Below, piece after piece: positions 15,723 to 23,957 of a stretch of DNA of 64,000 nt. This stretch comes from Candidatus Margulisiibacteriota bacterium (lineage in GTDB: Bacteria > Margulisbacteria > WOR-1 > O2-12-FULL-45-9 > XYB2-FULL-48-7): NCBI GenBank assembly GCA_025453605.1, contig JALOPZ010000001.1, forward strand, positions 553,042 through 617,041, written 5' to 3'. Under the pieces are notes generated by a model. That model ran no database searches. It saw only the letters and a list, made by a program, of their open reading frames with translations, and had not been told where the DNA came from. Position 1 is the first letter of the stretch, and each line of letters opens with the position of its first letter. A program made the translations under genes and the position numbers.

Positions 15723-16405
15723 TAATCCCGGGAGTTGCGCAGCAGCAGGAGGCGAACCAGGTTAAGCACCGCCATGGCGGTGGCTGCCACGTAGGTCAGC
15801 GCGGCGGCATTAAGGACGGCTTTCGCGCCGGGGAGCTCCTTTTCGGTCAGGAAATGGCCGTCGGCCAGGACGCGGATCGCCCGGGCGCTGGCGTTGAACT
15901 CCACCGGCAAGGTCAGGACCGAAAAAACCACCGCCAGAGAGAAGAGGACGATCCCGATGTCCATAAAGACCGGCAGCCCGGCGAACATGCCGAGGATAAA
16001 GAGCGGGAAAGCCAGCGTCGAACCGAGGTTGGTGACCGGGACCATCCCGTTGCGGAGCTTGATCGGCGCGTACCCTTTGGCGTCCTGGATGGCGTGGCCG
16101 GCCTCGTGGGCGGCGACACCGAGTGCGGCGATCGAATTGCTGCCGTAGACCGGATCGGAGAGACGGAGTTTTCTGGCTTTTGGATCGTAATGGTCGGTTA
16201 ACTCGCCTCGGACAGATTCGACAGCGATGTCCTGGAGGCGATAGTCGTCGAGGATATAGCGGGCGACCGAGGCGCCCGTGTAGCCGCGGGAACAAGCCAC
16301 CTTGGAGTATTTGTCAAAGGTGCTCTTCACCTTCCACTGGGCGAAGAAAGCGAGGATCAGCGCCGGGATAACGAGCAGGAACGTCGGATCGTTATAGAGG
16401 TACAT
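15722..16405 (-). CDS. Membrane zinc metallopeptidase, YugP family
   Basis: A 227-residue membrane protein with the zinc motif VAAHEAGHAIQDA (HEAGH near residue 101). Hydrophobic segments lie near residues 7-25, 125-150, 150-172 and 200-220. The family (neutral zinc metallopeptidase 2) has no settled substrate. The ATG follows an extended -10 box by 6 nt, so this gene probably heads a leaderless unit with miaA, to which it is joined by a 1-nt overlap. Confidence 0.92.
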   Translation of the reverse strand: MYLYNDPTFLLVIPALILAFFAQWKVKSTFDKYSKVACSRGYTGASVARYILDDYRLQDIAVESVRGELTDHYDPKARKLRLSDPVYGSNSIAALGVAAHEAGHAIQDAKGYAPIKLRNGMVPVTNLGSTLAFPLFILGMFAGLPVFMDIGIVLFSLAVVFSVLTLPVEFNASARAIRVLADGHFLTEKELPGAKAVLNAAALTYVAATAMAVLNLVRLLLLRNSRD

Positions 16406-16411
16406 GCAAAA

Positions 16412-16420
16412 ATTATAACA
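16412..16420 (-). promoter_or_regulatory. Extended -10 box for the Zn-peptidase gene
   Basis: Minus-strand TGT-TATAAT ends 6 nt before the ATG at 16405, which would make the A of ATG the transcript start. Confidence 0.65.
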
Positions 16421-16423
16421 AAA

Positions 16424-17125
16424 TCAGACGCCCCGGACAATCGTGTTGGGGACAGATTGCCGGGCGATCTTAGCCATTTCCTGAAGAGTTTCCGCAGGGT
16501 GGGGATCGAGCTTTTGCATCTCCTTGATCAGTGAGTGAGCGGGGACGAACTGCTGCAGGGCGTACTTTTTGGCGCCGGCGATCGTCCTGGCGATCTCCGC
16601 GATCTCGGGCAGGCCAAGCAGGTTGGGAATGACTGTTGTCCGAAACTCGTAGTCAACCCCAGAATCCATGATCAGTTTGATGCTGGTCCGGATGTTGTCG
16701 AGGTCGACCTTGGCGCCCGCGGCGGCGGCGTATTTATCGTTGAGCGGGGCCTTGATGTCCATGGCGAAGTAGTCGACCAGCTTTTGTTCGATCAATTTGG
16801 CCAGCATGGACGGGTTAGTGCCGTTGGTATCAAGTTTGACCAGCACCCCCAGCTCTTTGAAGCGCTTAAGCAGAGCGGGGAGATCGGGGTGGACGGTCGG
16901 CTCGCCACCGGTCACGACCACTCCGTCGAGAAAATCGGCTCGCTCCTTGATGAAGGCGGCGATCCGCTCCAGGGGAACCTCCGGCAGGGAATCGGGCTCG
17001 TGGACCAGGAGCCAGTTGCTGCAGAACGGGCAGTTATAATTACAGTTGGGGACAAAGACGACGCAACTGACCTTGCCGTCCCAGTCGAGGAACGAAGTTT
17101 CCAGGAAGCCGCGCAGCTTGATCAT
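16424..17125 (-). CDS. Radical SAM activase, NrdG-like (anaerobic RNR activating family)
   Basis: A 233-residue radical SAM protein with the cluster motif CNYNCPFC (residues 28-35), the 'VVVTGGEPTVHPDLP' SAM-binding strand near 70 and 'LDTNGTNP' near 97. It matches the group annotated as anaerobic ribonucleoside-triphosphate reductase activating protein (second type), which makes a glycyl radical on its partner. No ribonucleotide reductase gene is nearby, so the partner is unknown. It overlaps mgtC by 4 nt (ATGA) and is translated from the same message. Confidence 0.88.
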   Translation of the reverse strand: MIKLRGFLETSFLDWDGKVSCVVFVPNCNYNCPFCSNWLLVHEPDSLPEVPLERIAAFIKERADFLDGVVVTGGEPTVHPDLPALLKRFKELGVLVKLDTNGTNPSMLAKLIEQKLVDYFAMDIKAPLNDKYAAAAGAKVDLDNIRTSIKLIMDSGVDYEFRTTVIPNLLGLPEIAEIARTIAGAKKYALQQFVPAHSLIKEMQKLDPHPAETLQEMAKIARQSVPNTIVRGV

Positions 17126-17562
17126 TCTTCGCGCGTACGCCCCTTAGTCTTGATGATCCGCCGCTCGACTTCGCGTAAAAGCTGCAGGGCCGTTACGACC
17201 AGAAAGGTCGTCGCGATCGCCGAGGTGGCGAACCCGGCGCCCGCCGCGATCCCGATCGCCGAAGTGACAAAGATCGAGGCGGCGGTGGTTATGCCCATAA
17301 CCCCGCTGCCGGTCTGGACAATGCAGCCGGCGCCGATGAAACCGATGCCGGTGACGACCCCGGCCGCGATCCGGCCCGGATCAGCAATGCCGGTCAACGA
17401 CATCATATCGCGGGAAATGACCATGAAGAGCGCGGAGCCGAGCGACACCAGAATATGGGTTCGCATCCCGGCCGTTTTTCCTTCTTTTTCCCGAAACCAG
17501 CCGATCACCCCGCCCAGAAAAAAGGCCAGGCATAAATTGCTGATCACCGCCCAGTCGATCAT
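17122..17562 (-). CDS. MgtC/SapB family membrane protein
   Basis: A 146-residue protein with four hydrophobic segments and the family core 'FFLGGVIGWFREKEGKTAGMRTHILVSLGSALFM' region (Arg-Glu and R-T-H conserved) plus 'GVVTGIGFIGAGCIV'. MgtC-type proteins modulate membrane ATP synthase or Mg2+ homeostasis in other bacteria; function here is unproven. A good Shine-Dalgarno (AAGGAGG) precedes the ATG. A hairpin separates it from the upstream 7TM gene. Confidence 0.92.
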   Translation of the reverse strand: MIDWAVISNLCLAFFLGGVIGWFREKEGKTAGMRTHILVSLGSALFMVISRDMMSLTGIADPGRIAAGVVTGIGFIGAGCIVQTGSGVMGITTAASIFVTSAIGIAAGAGFATSAIATTFLVVTALQLLREVERRIIKTKGRTREE

Positions 17563-17588
17563 CGGTTATTCCTCCTTGCTCAATCGGT

Positions 17589-17620
17589 GAACGGGAGGGA
17601 CTCTTGGTCCTCTACCGTTC
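17589..17620 (-). terminator. Imperfect hairpin between the 7TM gene and mgtC
   Basis: GAACGG at one end pairs with CCGTTC at the other, continued by GAGGGAC against GTCCTC with one bulge, and a loop of about 5 nt. It overlaps the stop codon of the 7TM gene and lacks a clear T-tract, so termination or processing is uncertain. Confidence 0.4.
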
Positions 17621-18323
17621 AAACTTCTTCCAGCGAAACATAATGATAACGGACAAATTCAAAGATCAGAACGGCGACCGCCAGTGAAACCGGTGCCCCT
17701 CCGATCAAAACACTGCTGCGAGAGAGAAAAGGGAGCAACAGGTTGTAGCAGAAATAATACGATAACAAGCCGAGAATGACCAGCGAAATAACGGCCTGAT
17801 TGTTTTCGCCGCGGGAGATGTTCCTGATCAGCGTGCCAAGCTCCAGCAGGAAGGAAAAGGCGGCCAGGCTCATCCCCAGGATCACGACCGCCCAATAGGC
17901 GGGGCCGTAGATCAGCCGGAAGCCGAGCGGCGTGTAAAAAATGCCGGCCAGCATCAACGGGGTGGCCGCGTAGAGGAGCGAAACGGTCAGCGCCGGTAAA
18001 TAGAGCAATAAGTACAGTTCGTTCGCCCAGAGGAACCGGGCGCGGGAAAAGGCGAATAGGGAAAAATGGACGGTGATCGTCATCGCCCAGAGACCGCAGA
18101 AGACCAGGTAGACGTTGGCCAGCAGGATCACTGTCGGGTTCGGAAAGTAGCGGAAGAAAAGATCAGCAAAACCGGTGATCGCCAGCATCATGATCAACCC
18201 CAGCAGCAGATTACCGCCGTGAGTGAACCGCCGGCGGTAGATCATATAGCCCACCAGGTACAGGAGCAAGGCCAGATTGACCGTGGCTAAAACCGCGTCG
18301 AAACCAAACCCTCTTAATATCAT
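17619..18323 (-). CDS. Seven-helix membrane protein (7TM sensor-domain-like)
   Basis: A 234-residue integral membrane protein with about seven hydrophobic helices and no soluble domain. The topology and 'LLYLVGYMIYRRRFTHGGNLLLGL' at the start resemble the 7TM N-terminal sensor regions of some histidine kinases, here without an output domain. The ATG at 18323 is preferred over an upstream TTG at 18350 because GAGGAG precedes it by about 9 nt. It follows the secreted Ig-like protein gene closely and is probably co-transcribed. Confidence 0.65.
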   Translation of the reverse strand: MILRGFGFDAVLATVNLALLLYLVGYMIYRRRFTHGGNLLLGLIMMLAITGFADLFFRYFPNPTVILLANVYLVFCGLWAMTITVHFSLFAFSRARFLWANELYLLLYLPALTVSLLYAATPLMLAGIFYTPLGFRLIYGPAYWAVVILGMSLAAFSFLLELGTLIRNISRGENNQAVISLVILGLLSYYFCYNLLLPFLSRSSVLIGGAPVSLAVAVLIFEFVRYHYVSLEEV

Positions 18324-18346
18324 GCTATTCCACTCCTCTGCCCGAC

Positions 18347-19432
18347 TCAACGGTAGACAGTTATCTTGGCCTTATTAAGGACCCGGTTGCTCGACTGGTC
18401 GACTAGCACGGCCAGATAAACGCCGTTGCTGATGATAAGCCCGGTGTCGCTGCGGCCGTCCCAGACGATCTTGTTCAGGCCGGCGCGAGCGCCCTCGCTC
18501 CCCCGGTCGAGCGCGAACTTTTTGATCACCGTGCCAGTGCTCCCGACGATCAGCAGGTTGAGTGCGGTGCTTTCCGACAGCGAGTACTGGATGGTCAGAT
18601 AACCGTGTTCCGGCACGTAGGGGCTGGGAAAGACGAGGGGCTGATCGGTCAGCCTGATCGCACCGACATTTAGGGCGAGGCTTTGAACGGCGGTCCCCAG
18701 GCGATTGCCGGAGCGGACCTGTAGGGTATGTTCACCTGGCGCCAGCCCTTTTAAGTTCAAGGTAAAGGCGAGCCCGATCACGTGCGGCTGCTGGCCAAAT
18801 GTTTCGACGTCGGAAAAATCGAGCGCCCCGACCGCGACCCCATCGATCAGCGCGGCGGTTTTTGCACGGTCGATGTCATAATAGCTGGTCAAGGCGACCT
18901 TCAGCGTCGGGTTGTTCCCAGTTTCAACCAGTCTGGTCGAGGCGGCCGGTTGACCGTCAACGAAAACCCGAGCGAGGCGAGGGTAGAGATCGGTCGGGTC
19001 GCCGGTCTCAAAGACGGTCGAGGCGGCCTTAACACCGAAACCCCAGTCTTTTTCCTGCTGCACGGCGCGGAAGAGGACGCGGACCGTGACGGTGGTCCGC
19101 GCAGCCAACGGTGGATAGCCGTTGTCGGTGGCGGAGAAGATCAGGAGGTGCGAACCGAGCTGGTCGATGGTCGGCGTCCAGGCGAACTGGCCGGTCTGGA
19201 CGTTGAGCTCGGAATTAGCCGGCAGGTTAACACCTGAGTAGTTGAGCGGATCGTCGTCCTGGTCAACGGCAGCCAGGTTCAAGGTTAGTGTTTCCCCGAC
19301 GTAGACATTGCGATCGGCCAGGGTGGCCAGGGTCGGGGCGTGGTTGGCCGCCAGGGACTGGCCGGCAGAGCAGAGCAGCCAGAGCGCGACCAGCGCGAGC
19401 TTAGATCTTGAAGCCGCCGTGTTTTTTAAAAT
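18347..19432 (-). CDS. Secreted Ig/cadherin-like protein with FlgD-like C-terminus
   Basis: About 361 residues. The coding frame extends upstream of the first standard start (TTG 19282) and encodes a convincing signal peptide (KLALVALWLLCSAGQSLAA) followed by 'NHAPTLATLADRNVYVGETL', the usual start of a cadherin-like Ig domain. The only plausible start with the basic n-region is ATT at 19432, inside leuD, 11 nt after GGAGG; this rare codon is my inference. Residues about 45-125 form a He-PIG/cadherin-like fold. The final 90 residues ('VFPSPYVPEHGYLTIQYSLSE', 'KIVWDGRSDTG') match FlgD-type Ig domains that end many secreted proteins. Function unknown. Confidence 0.65.
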   Translation of the reverse strand: MLKNTAASRSKLALVALWLLCSAGQSLAANHAPTLATLADRNVYVGETLTLNLAAVDQDDDPLNYSGVNLPANSELNVQTGQFAWTPTIDQLGSHLLIFSATDNGYPPLAARTTVTVRVLFRAVQQEKDWGFGVKAASTVFETGDPTDLYPRLARVFVDGQPAASTRLVETGNNPTLKVALTSYYDIDRAKTAALIDGVAVGALDFSDVETFGQQPHVIGLAFTLNLKGLAPGEHTLQVRSGNRLGTAVQSLALNVGAIRLTDQPLVFPSPYVPEHGYLTIQYSLSESTALNLLIVGSTGTVIKKFALDRGSEGARAGLNKIVWDGRSDTGLIISNGVYLAVLVDQSSNRVLNKAKITVYR

Positions 19433-19910
19433 GTTCTACCAGGCCTCCATCCGCGAGCAGGGTCTGCATGGTCCGGGGGAGGGGGGCGATCTTGATCTCC
19501 CGCCCCTTGGTCTTATTGATGATCCGCCCGCCGTCGAGATCGATTTCCAGCTCATCCCCCTCGGCGATGCCGTCGGTATCCGCCTCGATCGCCAGCAGGC
19601 CGAGGTTAAAGCAGTTGCGATAGAAGATCCGAGCGAACGACTTGGCGATCACCGCCGCGATATTGGCGTACTTGATCGCCATCGGCGCCTGCTCGCGCGA
19701 CGAGCCGCAGCCAAAATTGCTGCCGGCGACCAGAAAGTCGCCCGGCGCCAGGCGGGAGTAAAAATCGGGATCGAGATCTTCCATGACATGCTTGGCCAGT
19801 TCGTTCGGGTCCTGGATCTTGAACTTATACCGGCCGGAGATGACATAGTCGGTGTTGATGTCGTTGACGATCTTTTGGGTCGGCAGCTTGGCTTTTCCTT
19901 GCCAGCTCAT
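19401..19910 (-). CDS. leuD: 3-isopropylmalate dehydratase, small subunit (archaeal/HACN type)
   Basis: A 169-residue LeuD. 'DDINTDYVISGRY'-type start (NDINTDYVISGRYK, residues 17-30) and 'FLVAGSNFGCGSSREQAPMAIKYA' near 85-108 are the aconitase-swivel signatures. Short length and sequence match the archaeal-type subunit also used for homoaconitase. With LeuC it isomerises 2- to 3-isopropylmalate in leucine synthesis. Overlaps leuC by 4 nt; its 3' end overlaps the start region of the secreted protein gene. Confidence 0.93.
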   Translation of the reverse strand: MSWQGKAKLPTQKIVNDINTDYVISGRYKFKIQDPNELAKHVMEDLDPDFYSRLAPGDFLVAGSNFGCGSSREQAPMAIKYANIAAVIAKSFARIFYRNCFNLGLLAIEADTDGIAEGDELEIDLDGGRIINKTKGREIKIAPLPRTMQTLLADGGLVEHFKKHGGFKI

Positions 19911-21160
19911 AAATATTTCCTCGGATCGGCGATCCGACCTTCGATCATGGACGCGGCGACCGTGGCCGGCGAACCGAGATAAATGAAGGCGGTCCGGTTC
20001 CCCATCCGACCGAGGAAGTTCCGGTTAGCTGTAGAGATAACGTTCTCGCCGTCGGAAGGAACGCCGTTATGCGTGCCGACGCACGGGCCGCAGCCGGGAG
20101 TAACGGGGACCGCGCCAGATTCGATCAGGCTCTGATAGGTGCCATCCTTGATCATTGCCATCATGATCTCGGTTGAGGAGGGGGCAATGATCAGGCGCGT
20201 CCCGGTTTTGACTTTTTTCCCTTTCAGGACCTTAGCCGCGATCTGGAAATCTTCGAGCCGTCCGTTAGTGCAGGTGCCGATCAAGCCCTGCTGGACCGGG
20301 GTGCCGGCCACGGCCGAGACATTACACGTATTATCGACCTGGTGCGGCCTGGCGACCTGCGGTTCGAGGCTGGTTACGTCAATTTCGACGACCTGCTTGT
20401 AAAGAGCGTCCTTATCCGCTGTTTGGGGAGCAGGTTTTTTGTCCCCGTGCTGTTTGACCCACTCCAGGACCTTGGCATCGGCGTTCATCAGGCCGGCTTT
20501 GGCGCCGCATTCGATCGCCATGTTGGAAATAGTGAAGCGGGCGTCGACCGACAGCGCGTCGATCACCTCGCCCCCGATCTCCAGGGCGAGATAGGTCGCC
20601 CCGTCCGCCCCGATCTGCCCGATCAGCTTGAGGATCAGGTCCTTGGCATAAACGCCGGCCGGTAATTTCCCGGTGAAGACGACCTTCATTGTTTCCGGTA
20701 CCTTGAACCAGAGCTTGCCGGCGATCATCCCAGCAGCCAGATCGGTCGAGCCGATCCCGGTCGAAAAGACGTTGATCGCGCCGTAGGTACAGGTGTGGGA
20801 GTCGGCCCCGATCACCAGATCACCGGGGACCACGTGCCCCTGTTCCGGCGTCAGCTGGTGACAAACGCCGCAGCCGACGTCGTAAAGCTTGATCCCTTGT
20901 TCCAGGCAGAAGTCCCGGATCTTCTTATGGATCGCGGAGACCCCTTCGTTGGGGGAGGGGGAACTGTGATCGATAATGATCGCGATCTTTTTCGGGTCAA
21001 AAACTTTCCTGGCCTGCATCTTACGGAACGAATCGATCGCCACGCCGGAGGTCCCGTCCTGTCCGATCATGAAATCGAGATCAGCGATGACGATGTCGCC
21101 GGCTTTGGCGTCCCGGCCGGAGTGGTTCGACAATATTTTTTCCGCGATGGTCTTGCCCAT
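19907..21160 (-). CDS. leuC: 3-isopropylmalate dehydratase, large subunit (archaeal/HACN type)
   Basis: A 417-residue aconitase-family subunit. The [4Fe-4S] ligands are in LIGTCTNGRLEDF (Cys near 300) and VTPGCGPCVGTHNG (two Cys near 360). 'VIGADSHTCTYGAINVFSTG' near 125 is the substrate-binding block. The form is the HACN-type LeuC found in archaea and many anaerobes; homoaconitate or related substrates cannot be excluded. Translation start ATG lies 10 nt after an extended -10 TGA-TAAAAT on the minus strand. Confidence 0.93.
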   Translation of the reverse strand: MGKTIAEKILSNHSGRDAKAGDIVIADLDFMIGQDGTSGVAIDSFRKMQARKVFDPKKIAIIIDHSSPSPNEGVSAIHKKIRDFCLEQGIKLYDVGCGVCHQLTPEQGHVVPGDLVIGADSHTCTYGAINVFSTGIGSTDLAAGMIAGKLWFKVPETMKVVFTGKLPAGVYAKDLILKLIGQIGADGATYLALEIGGEVIDALSVDARFTISNMAIECGAKAGLMNADAKVLEWVKQHGDKKPAPQTADKDALYKQVVEIDVTSLEPQVARPHQVDNTCNVSAVAGTPVQQGLIGTCTNGRLEDFQIAAKVLKGKKVKTGTRLIIAPSSTEIMMAMIKDGTYQSLIESGAVPVTPGCGPCVGTHNGVPSDGENVISTANRNFLGRMGNRTAFIYLGSPATVAASMIEGRIADPRKYL

Positions 21161-21170
21161 TACTGCTGAT

Positions 21171-21179
21171 ATTTTATCA
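21171..21179 (-). promoter_or_regulatory. Extended -10 box for leuCD
   Basis: Minus-strand TGA-TAAAAT, 10 nt before the leuC ATG. No Shine-Dalgarno is visible. Confidence 0.5.
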
Positions 21180-21227
21180 TAATAATGAGCTGAAATTATC
21201 TGTTATTTCGGCGGATATCAGTTCATC

Positions 21228-22214
21228 ATGACCACGACACGCGTCAGCAGCAATCGGCCCAATGTCCTCTCGGCTTTTCGCGGGTGTTTGCTGGCCCAGG
21301 CGGCGGCCGCTTACCAAGGGACCAAACATAACCCCCGATTCCTGGAGGACGGCCACTGGAGCTGGCCCCATGAGCTGTATTACACCCAGTTCATTGTCAG
21401 GGGCTACAGCCGCGCTAAAGGCCAGCTTAACCTGCCGGCCATGCGAGAGGCCATTGAACTCGGCTTGGAGTTTGAACTGGGCAGGAAAAAAACGATCGTT
21501 CCTCCGTGCGACCTTTTTGCTGATGCGGAAATGCAATTTCGCCAATTGGAGGATCGGCACCGGGGCGCTCAGGTTATCAGGGAAATTCGCCCGCACAAAG
21601 ATAAACGGGAGTGGATCGGTGGTCCGGGTTTTGCCGCCCACGCTAGCGCGATCGGCCTGGTTAACCGTAATAACATTCCCCGGATCTTCGAAGATTCAAT
21701 GGGGATCGGGCAGATCAGTCATCAAGAAGCCAAGAACGCGTTGGCGGGAGGCATCGTGACCGCCCTGGCAATAGCGCTGGCGGTGACCGAAGGAAATCAA
21801 CCGGCGGCGATCGTTGCCCGGCTGATGGCAACTCTACGGCTAGATGAAACGGCCGGAGCGATCCCGCAAAAACTGATGAATAAATTGACCCTGGTCGAAA
21901 AATCGCTGCGCAGAAAGGTCGACGCCACGCAGGGCATTAGCGAACTGCGCAGCAAGCCGCGCAAGACGGTGGTCGATGTCCTCCCTGGAGCGATTTTTGC
22001 CGCGCTGAACGGGGCGCGTACTCTTGGCGGGCTGCTGGGGCCATTGAAGATCTACGGCAACTATAAAGCGGGGATGATCGCCGCTTCGATCTGGGGAGCG
22101 ATGCACGGAGAAGGCGCGGTTTCGCCCGGTTACCTGCAGGGATTAGAGGGGCATGAGTGCCTTCGCGATAATGCCGACGAGCTGTACCGCGTTACGACTT
22201 CTTCTTCTGTTTGA
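21228..22214 (+). CDS. ADP-ribosylglycohydrolase-fold protein lacking metal-binding residues
   Basis: A 328-residue all-helical protein. The block order resembles the DraG/ADP-ribosylglycohydrolase family: 'FRGCLLAQAAAAYQG' near residue 17 (family: CLLGqAvGDaLG), 'ISHQEAKNALAGGIVTALAIALAV' near 165 (family: ShghpeaiaGA...ALA), and 'NYKAGMIAASIWGAMHGEGAVSPGYLQGLE' region near 283 (family: GGDTDTiaaiaGAiaGA...iP..w...l). The Asp residues that bind Mg2+ in the first and last blocks are replaced (GD by AA; DTDT by NYKA-like), so catalysis by the usual mechanism is unlikely. No partner genes are adjacent. The call is by pattern and needs a profile search. Confidence 0.6.
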   Translation: MTTTRVSSNRPNVLSAFRGCLLAQAAAAYQGTKHNPRFLEDGHWSWPHELYYTQFIVRGYSRAKGQLNLPAMREAIELGLEFELGRKKTIVPPCDLFADAEMQFRQLEDRHRGAQVIREIRPHKDKREWIGGPGFAAHASAIGLVNRNNIPRIFEDSMGIGQISHQEAKNALAGGIVTALAIALAVTEGNQPAAIVARLMATLRLDETAGAIPQKLMNKLTLVEKSLRRKVDATQGISELRSKPRKTVVDVLPGAIFAALNGARTLGGLLGPLKIYGNYKAGMIAASIWGAMHGEGAVSPGYLQGLEGHECLRDNADELYRVTTSSSV

Positions 22215-23100
22215 TCGCCTGTTCGATAATACTGGCTTTTTCGATCAGATAAGGATCAAGCCCTTCCATGTCGTGGACTTCCTTGAGCAGCTTGGTCGCC
22301 TTGGGATGGGCAACGACGTCAGCCAGGTCGAGCTTGGCCCGGGCGATCAGGTCCTTATAATTTAAGGACATTTTGATCACCTCGGTCAGTAACTTTTCCG
22401 CCTTCGGGAAATCGCCCTTGCGCTGGCGGCGGGAAAGGATCTCCGCCTTGACGATCTTCCCCTTATTGGCAAAATAATCGTCCGGCCGCGAAGCCAATTC
22501 CTTGAGCGAAAAATCAACCAGCTTGAGAGCGGTGGCCAGGTCGTCCGGGTTCCGGTAGAGGACGATCTCCGCTTTGGAGAGAAGAGCGCGGCCGCGGAAA
22601 TACCAGTGCGCGTCCTTTTCTTTGACGACGCGATTGATCAGCTCCAGCGCCGTTGCCCAGTCGCCCTTATCGCGCCGGGCCAGCCGGAGTTCTGCTTCGA
22701 CGATCAGCCCCTTGGCGGCAAAGAATTCGGACAGGTCCTTGCCCATCGCCTGGCGGGCTTTTTCGCAGAGTGAAATGGCGTTGCCGAACTCCTCGGGGAT
22801 CCCGATCAACAGCTCGGCCTTGCCGATCAGCGCGCGCGCCTTCAGATACTCCGGCGGATTGCGCAGCAGGATCTCGTCGTAGGTCCGCATCGCCTCTTCT
22901 TTGTCGCCCAGTTCGCCGCGGCCGACGAGCAGGTCGGCGATGCCGAACATGATCTCCGGCGCATCGGAACGCTTGGGGTGCTGGGCCAGGATGTTGCGGT
23001 AGCGACGGAGCGCCTTGTTGATCTTCTCTTTTTCGGACGGGATCGGGAAACCGATCTCTTTGTCGACAATATAACTCATGATCGGGGATAAAACTGCCAT
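22192..23100 (-). CDS. Tetratricopeptide-repeat protein
   Basis: A 302-residue helical protein of TPR-like repeats about 36-50 residues long, each carrying an 'A...YD.IL...P....A' or 'KGEF.KA..LL..V' pattern (for example residues 68-105, 150-190, 190-230). No signal peptide or enzymatic domain. Function unknown. Its coding end overlaps the convergent DraG-like gene by 23 nt, and it is divergent from rnc across 38 nt that contain -10 boxes for both directions (TAGAAT on this strand, 9 nt before the ATG). Confidence 0.75.
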   Translation of the reverse strand: MAVLSPIMSYIVDKEIGFPIPSEKEKINKALRRYRNILAQHPKRSDAPEIMFGIADLLVGRGELGDKEEAMRTYDEILLRNPPEYLKARALIGKAELLIGIPEEFGNAISLCEKARQAMGKDLSEFFAAKGLIVEAELRLARRDKGDWATALELINRVVKEKDAHWYFRGRALLSKAEIVLYRNPDDLATALKLVDFSLKELASRPDDYFANKGKIVKAEILSRRQRKGDFPKAEKLLTEVIKMSLNYKDLIARAKLDLADVVAHPKATKLLKEVHDMEGLDPYLIEKASIIEQAIKQKKKS

Positions 23101-23115
23101 TGTGTTTCTATTCTA

Positions 23116-23133
23116 TATAATGTAAAATATAAT
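23116..23133 (+). promoter_or_regulatory. Two tandem TATAAT boxes before rnc
   Basis: TATAAT occurs at 23116-23121 and 23128-23133; the second ends 5 nt before the rnc ATG. The opposite strand of the same 38-nt spacer carries TAGAAT for the divergent TPR gene. Confidence 0.6.
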
Positions 23134-23138
23134 GTCAA

Positions 23139-23957
23139 ATGGAACCGCTTGCCCCGGAACGCGAAAGAGCGCTGCAGGAACTGGAAAAAAAGCTGGGCCT
23201 CTCTTTTCTCAACAAATCGCTGCTCAACCAATCCTTATCGCACAGCTCCTACGGGCATGCCAAAGGGGTGGCCGACAACGAGCGGCTGGAGTTTTTGGGC
23301 GACGCGGTCCTTAAGCTGGTCACGACCGAATATCTCTACAACAAATTTCCCGACCGGGCCGAGGGCGATCTGACCAAGATCCGGGCGGCCGTTATCTCCG
23401 ACGAGACCCTGGCGCAGATCGCCAAAAAACTCCTGCTGGGGGACTTTTTGCTGCTGAGCGAGAACGAAATGAAAAGCGGCGGCCAGAAGCGCAAATCCAA
23501 TATCGCCAACGCCTTTGAGGCGCTCCTCGGCGCGGTTTTCCTGGATGCCGGCCTGGGCAAGGCGCGCGATCTCGTGCTGGACGCTCTGCGCGACGAGATC
23601 GAAAAGGTTTCCCGCGCCGGCTACATCAGCGACTATAAGTCGGCCCTGCAGGAATACGCCCAAAAGCACAAATACGAGCTTCCCCACTACCGGGTGATCA
23701 AGGAATCGGGGCCGAAGCATCGCCGCGTTTTTTGGATGGAGGTCAAGGTCAAAGGCCGGCGCTACGGGGTTGGCCGCGGCGCCAATAAGAAAGAATCCGA
23801 ACAGCGGGCAGCGGCCATGGGTTTAAAGCGGATCAAGCAGGAAGAGCGCGGCGCCGCGCCGGAAAAACGGCCGGCGGTCCGCCGCAGCGGCGACAACCGA
23901 ACGGCCGGGATCCGGGCGCTATTGAATAAGGTCAGAAAGAAGATGAACCTGGAATGA
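23139..23957 (+). CDS. rnc: Ribonuclease III
   Basis: A 272-residue RNase III. The catalytic helix NERLEFLGDAVL (residues 45-56) supplies the metal-binding Glu and Asp, with the second acidic pair in 'NIANAFEALLGAVFLDAG' near 120. A double-stranded-RNA-binding domain covers about 160-230 ('DYKSALQEYAQKHK', 'KKESEQRAAAMGLKRI'). A basic 40-residue C-terminal extension follows, absent from most homologs. The gene overlaps pyrC by 4 nt. Confidence 0.96.
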   Translation: MEPLAPERERALQELEKKLGLSFLNKSLLNQSLSHSSYGHAKGVADNERLEFLGDAVLKLVTTEYLYNKFPDRAEGDLTKIRAAVISDETLAQIAKKLLLGDFLLLSENEMKSGGQKRKSNIANAFEALLGAVFLDAGLGKARDLVLDALRDEIEKVSRAGYISDYKSALQEYAQKHKYELPHYRVIKESGPKHRRVFWMEVKVKGRRYGVGRGANKKESEQRAAAMGLKRIKQEERGAAPEKRPAVRRSGDNRTAGIRALLNKVRKKMNLE

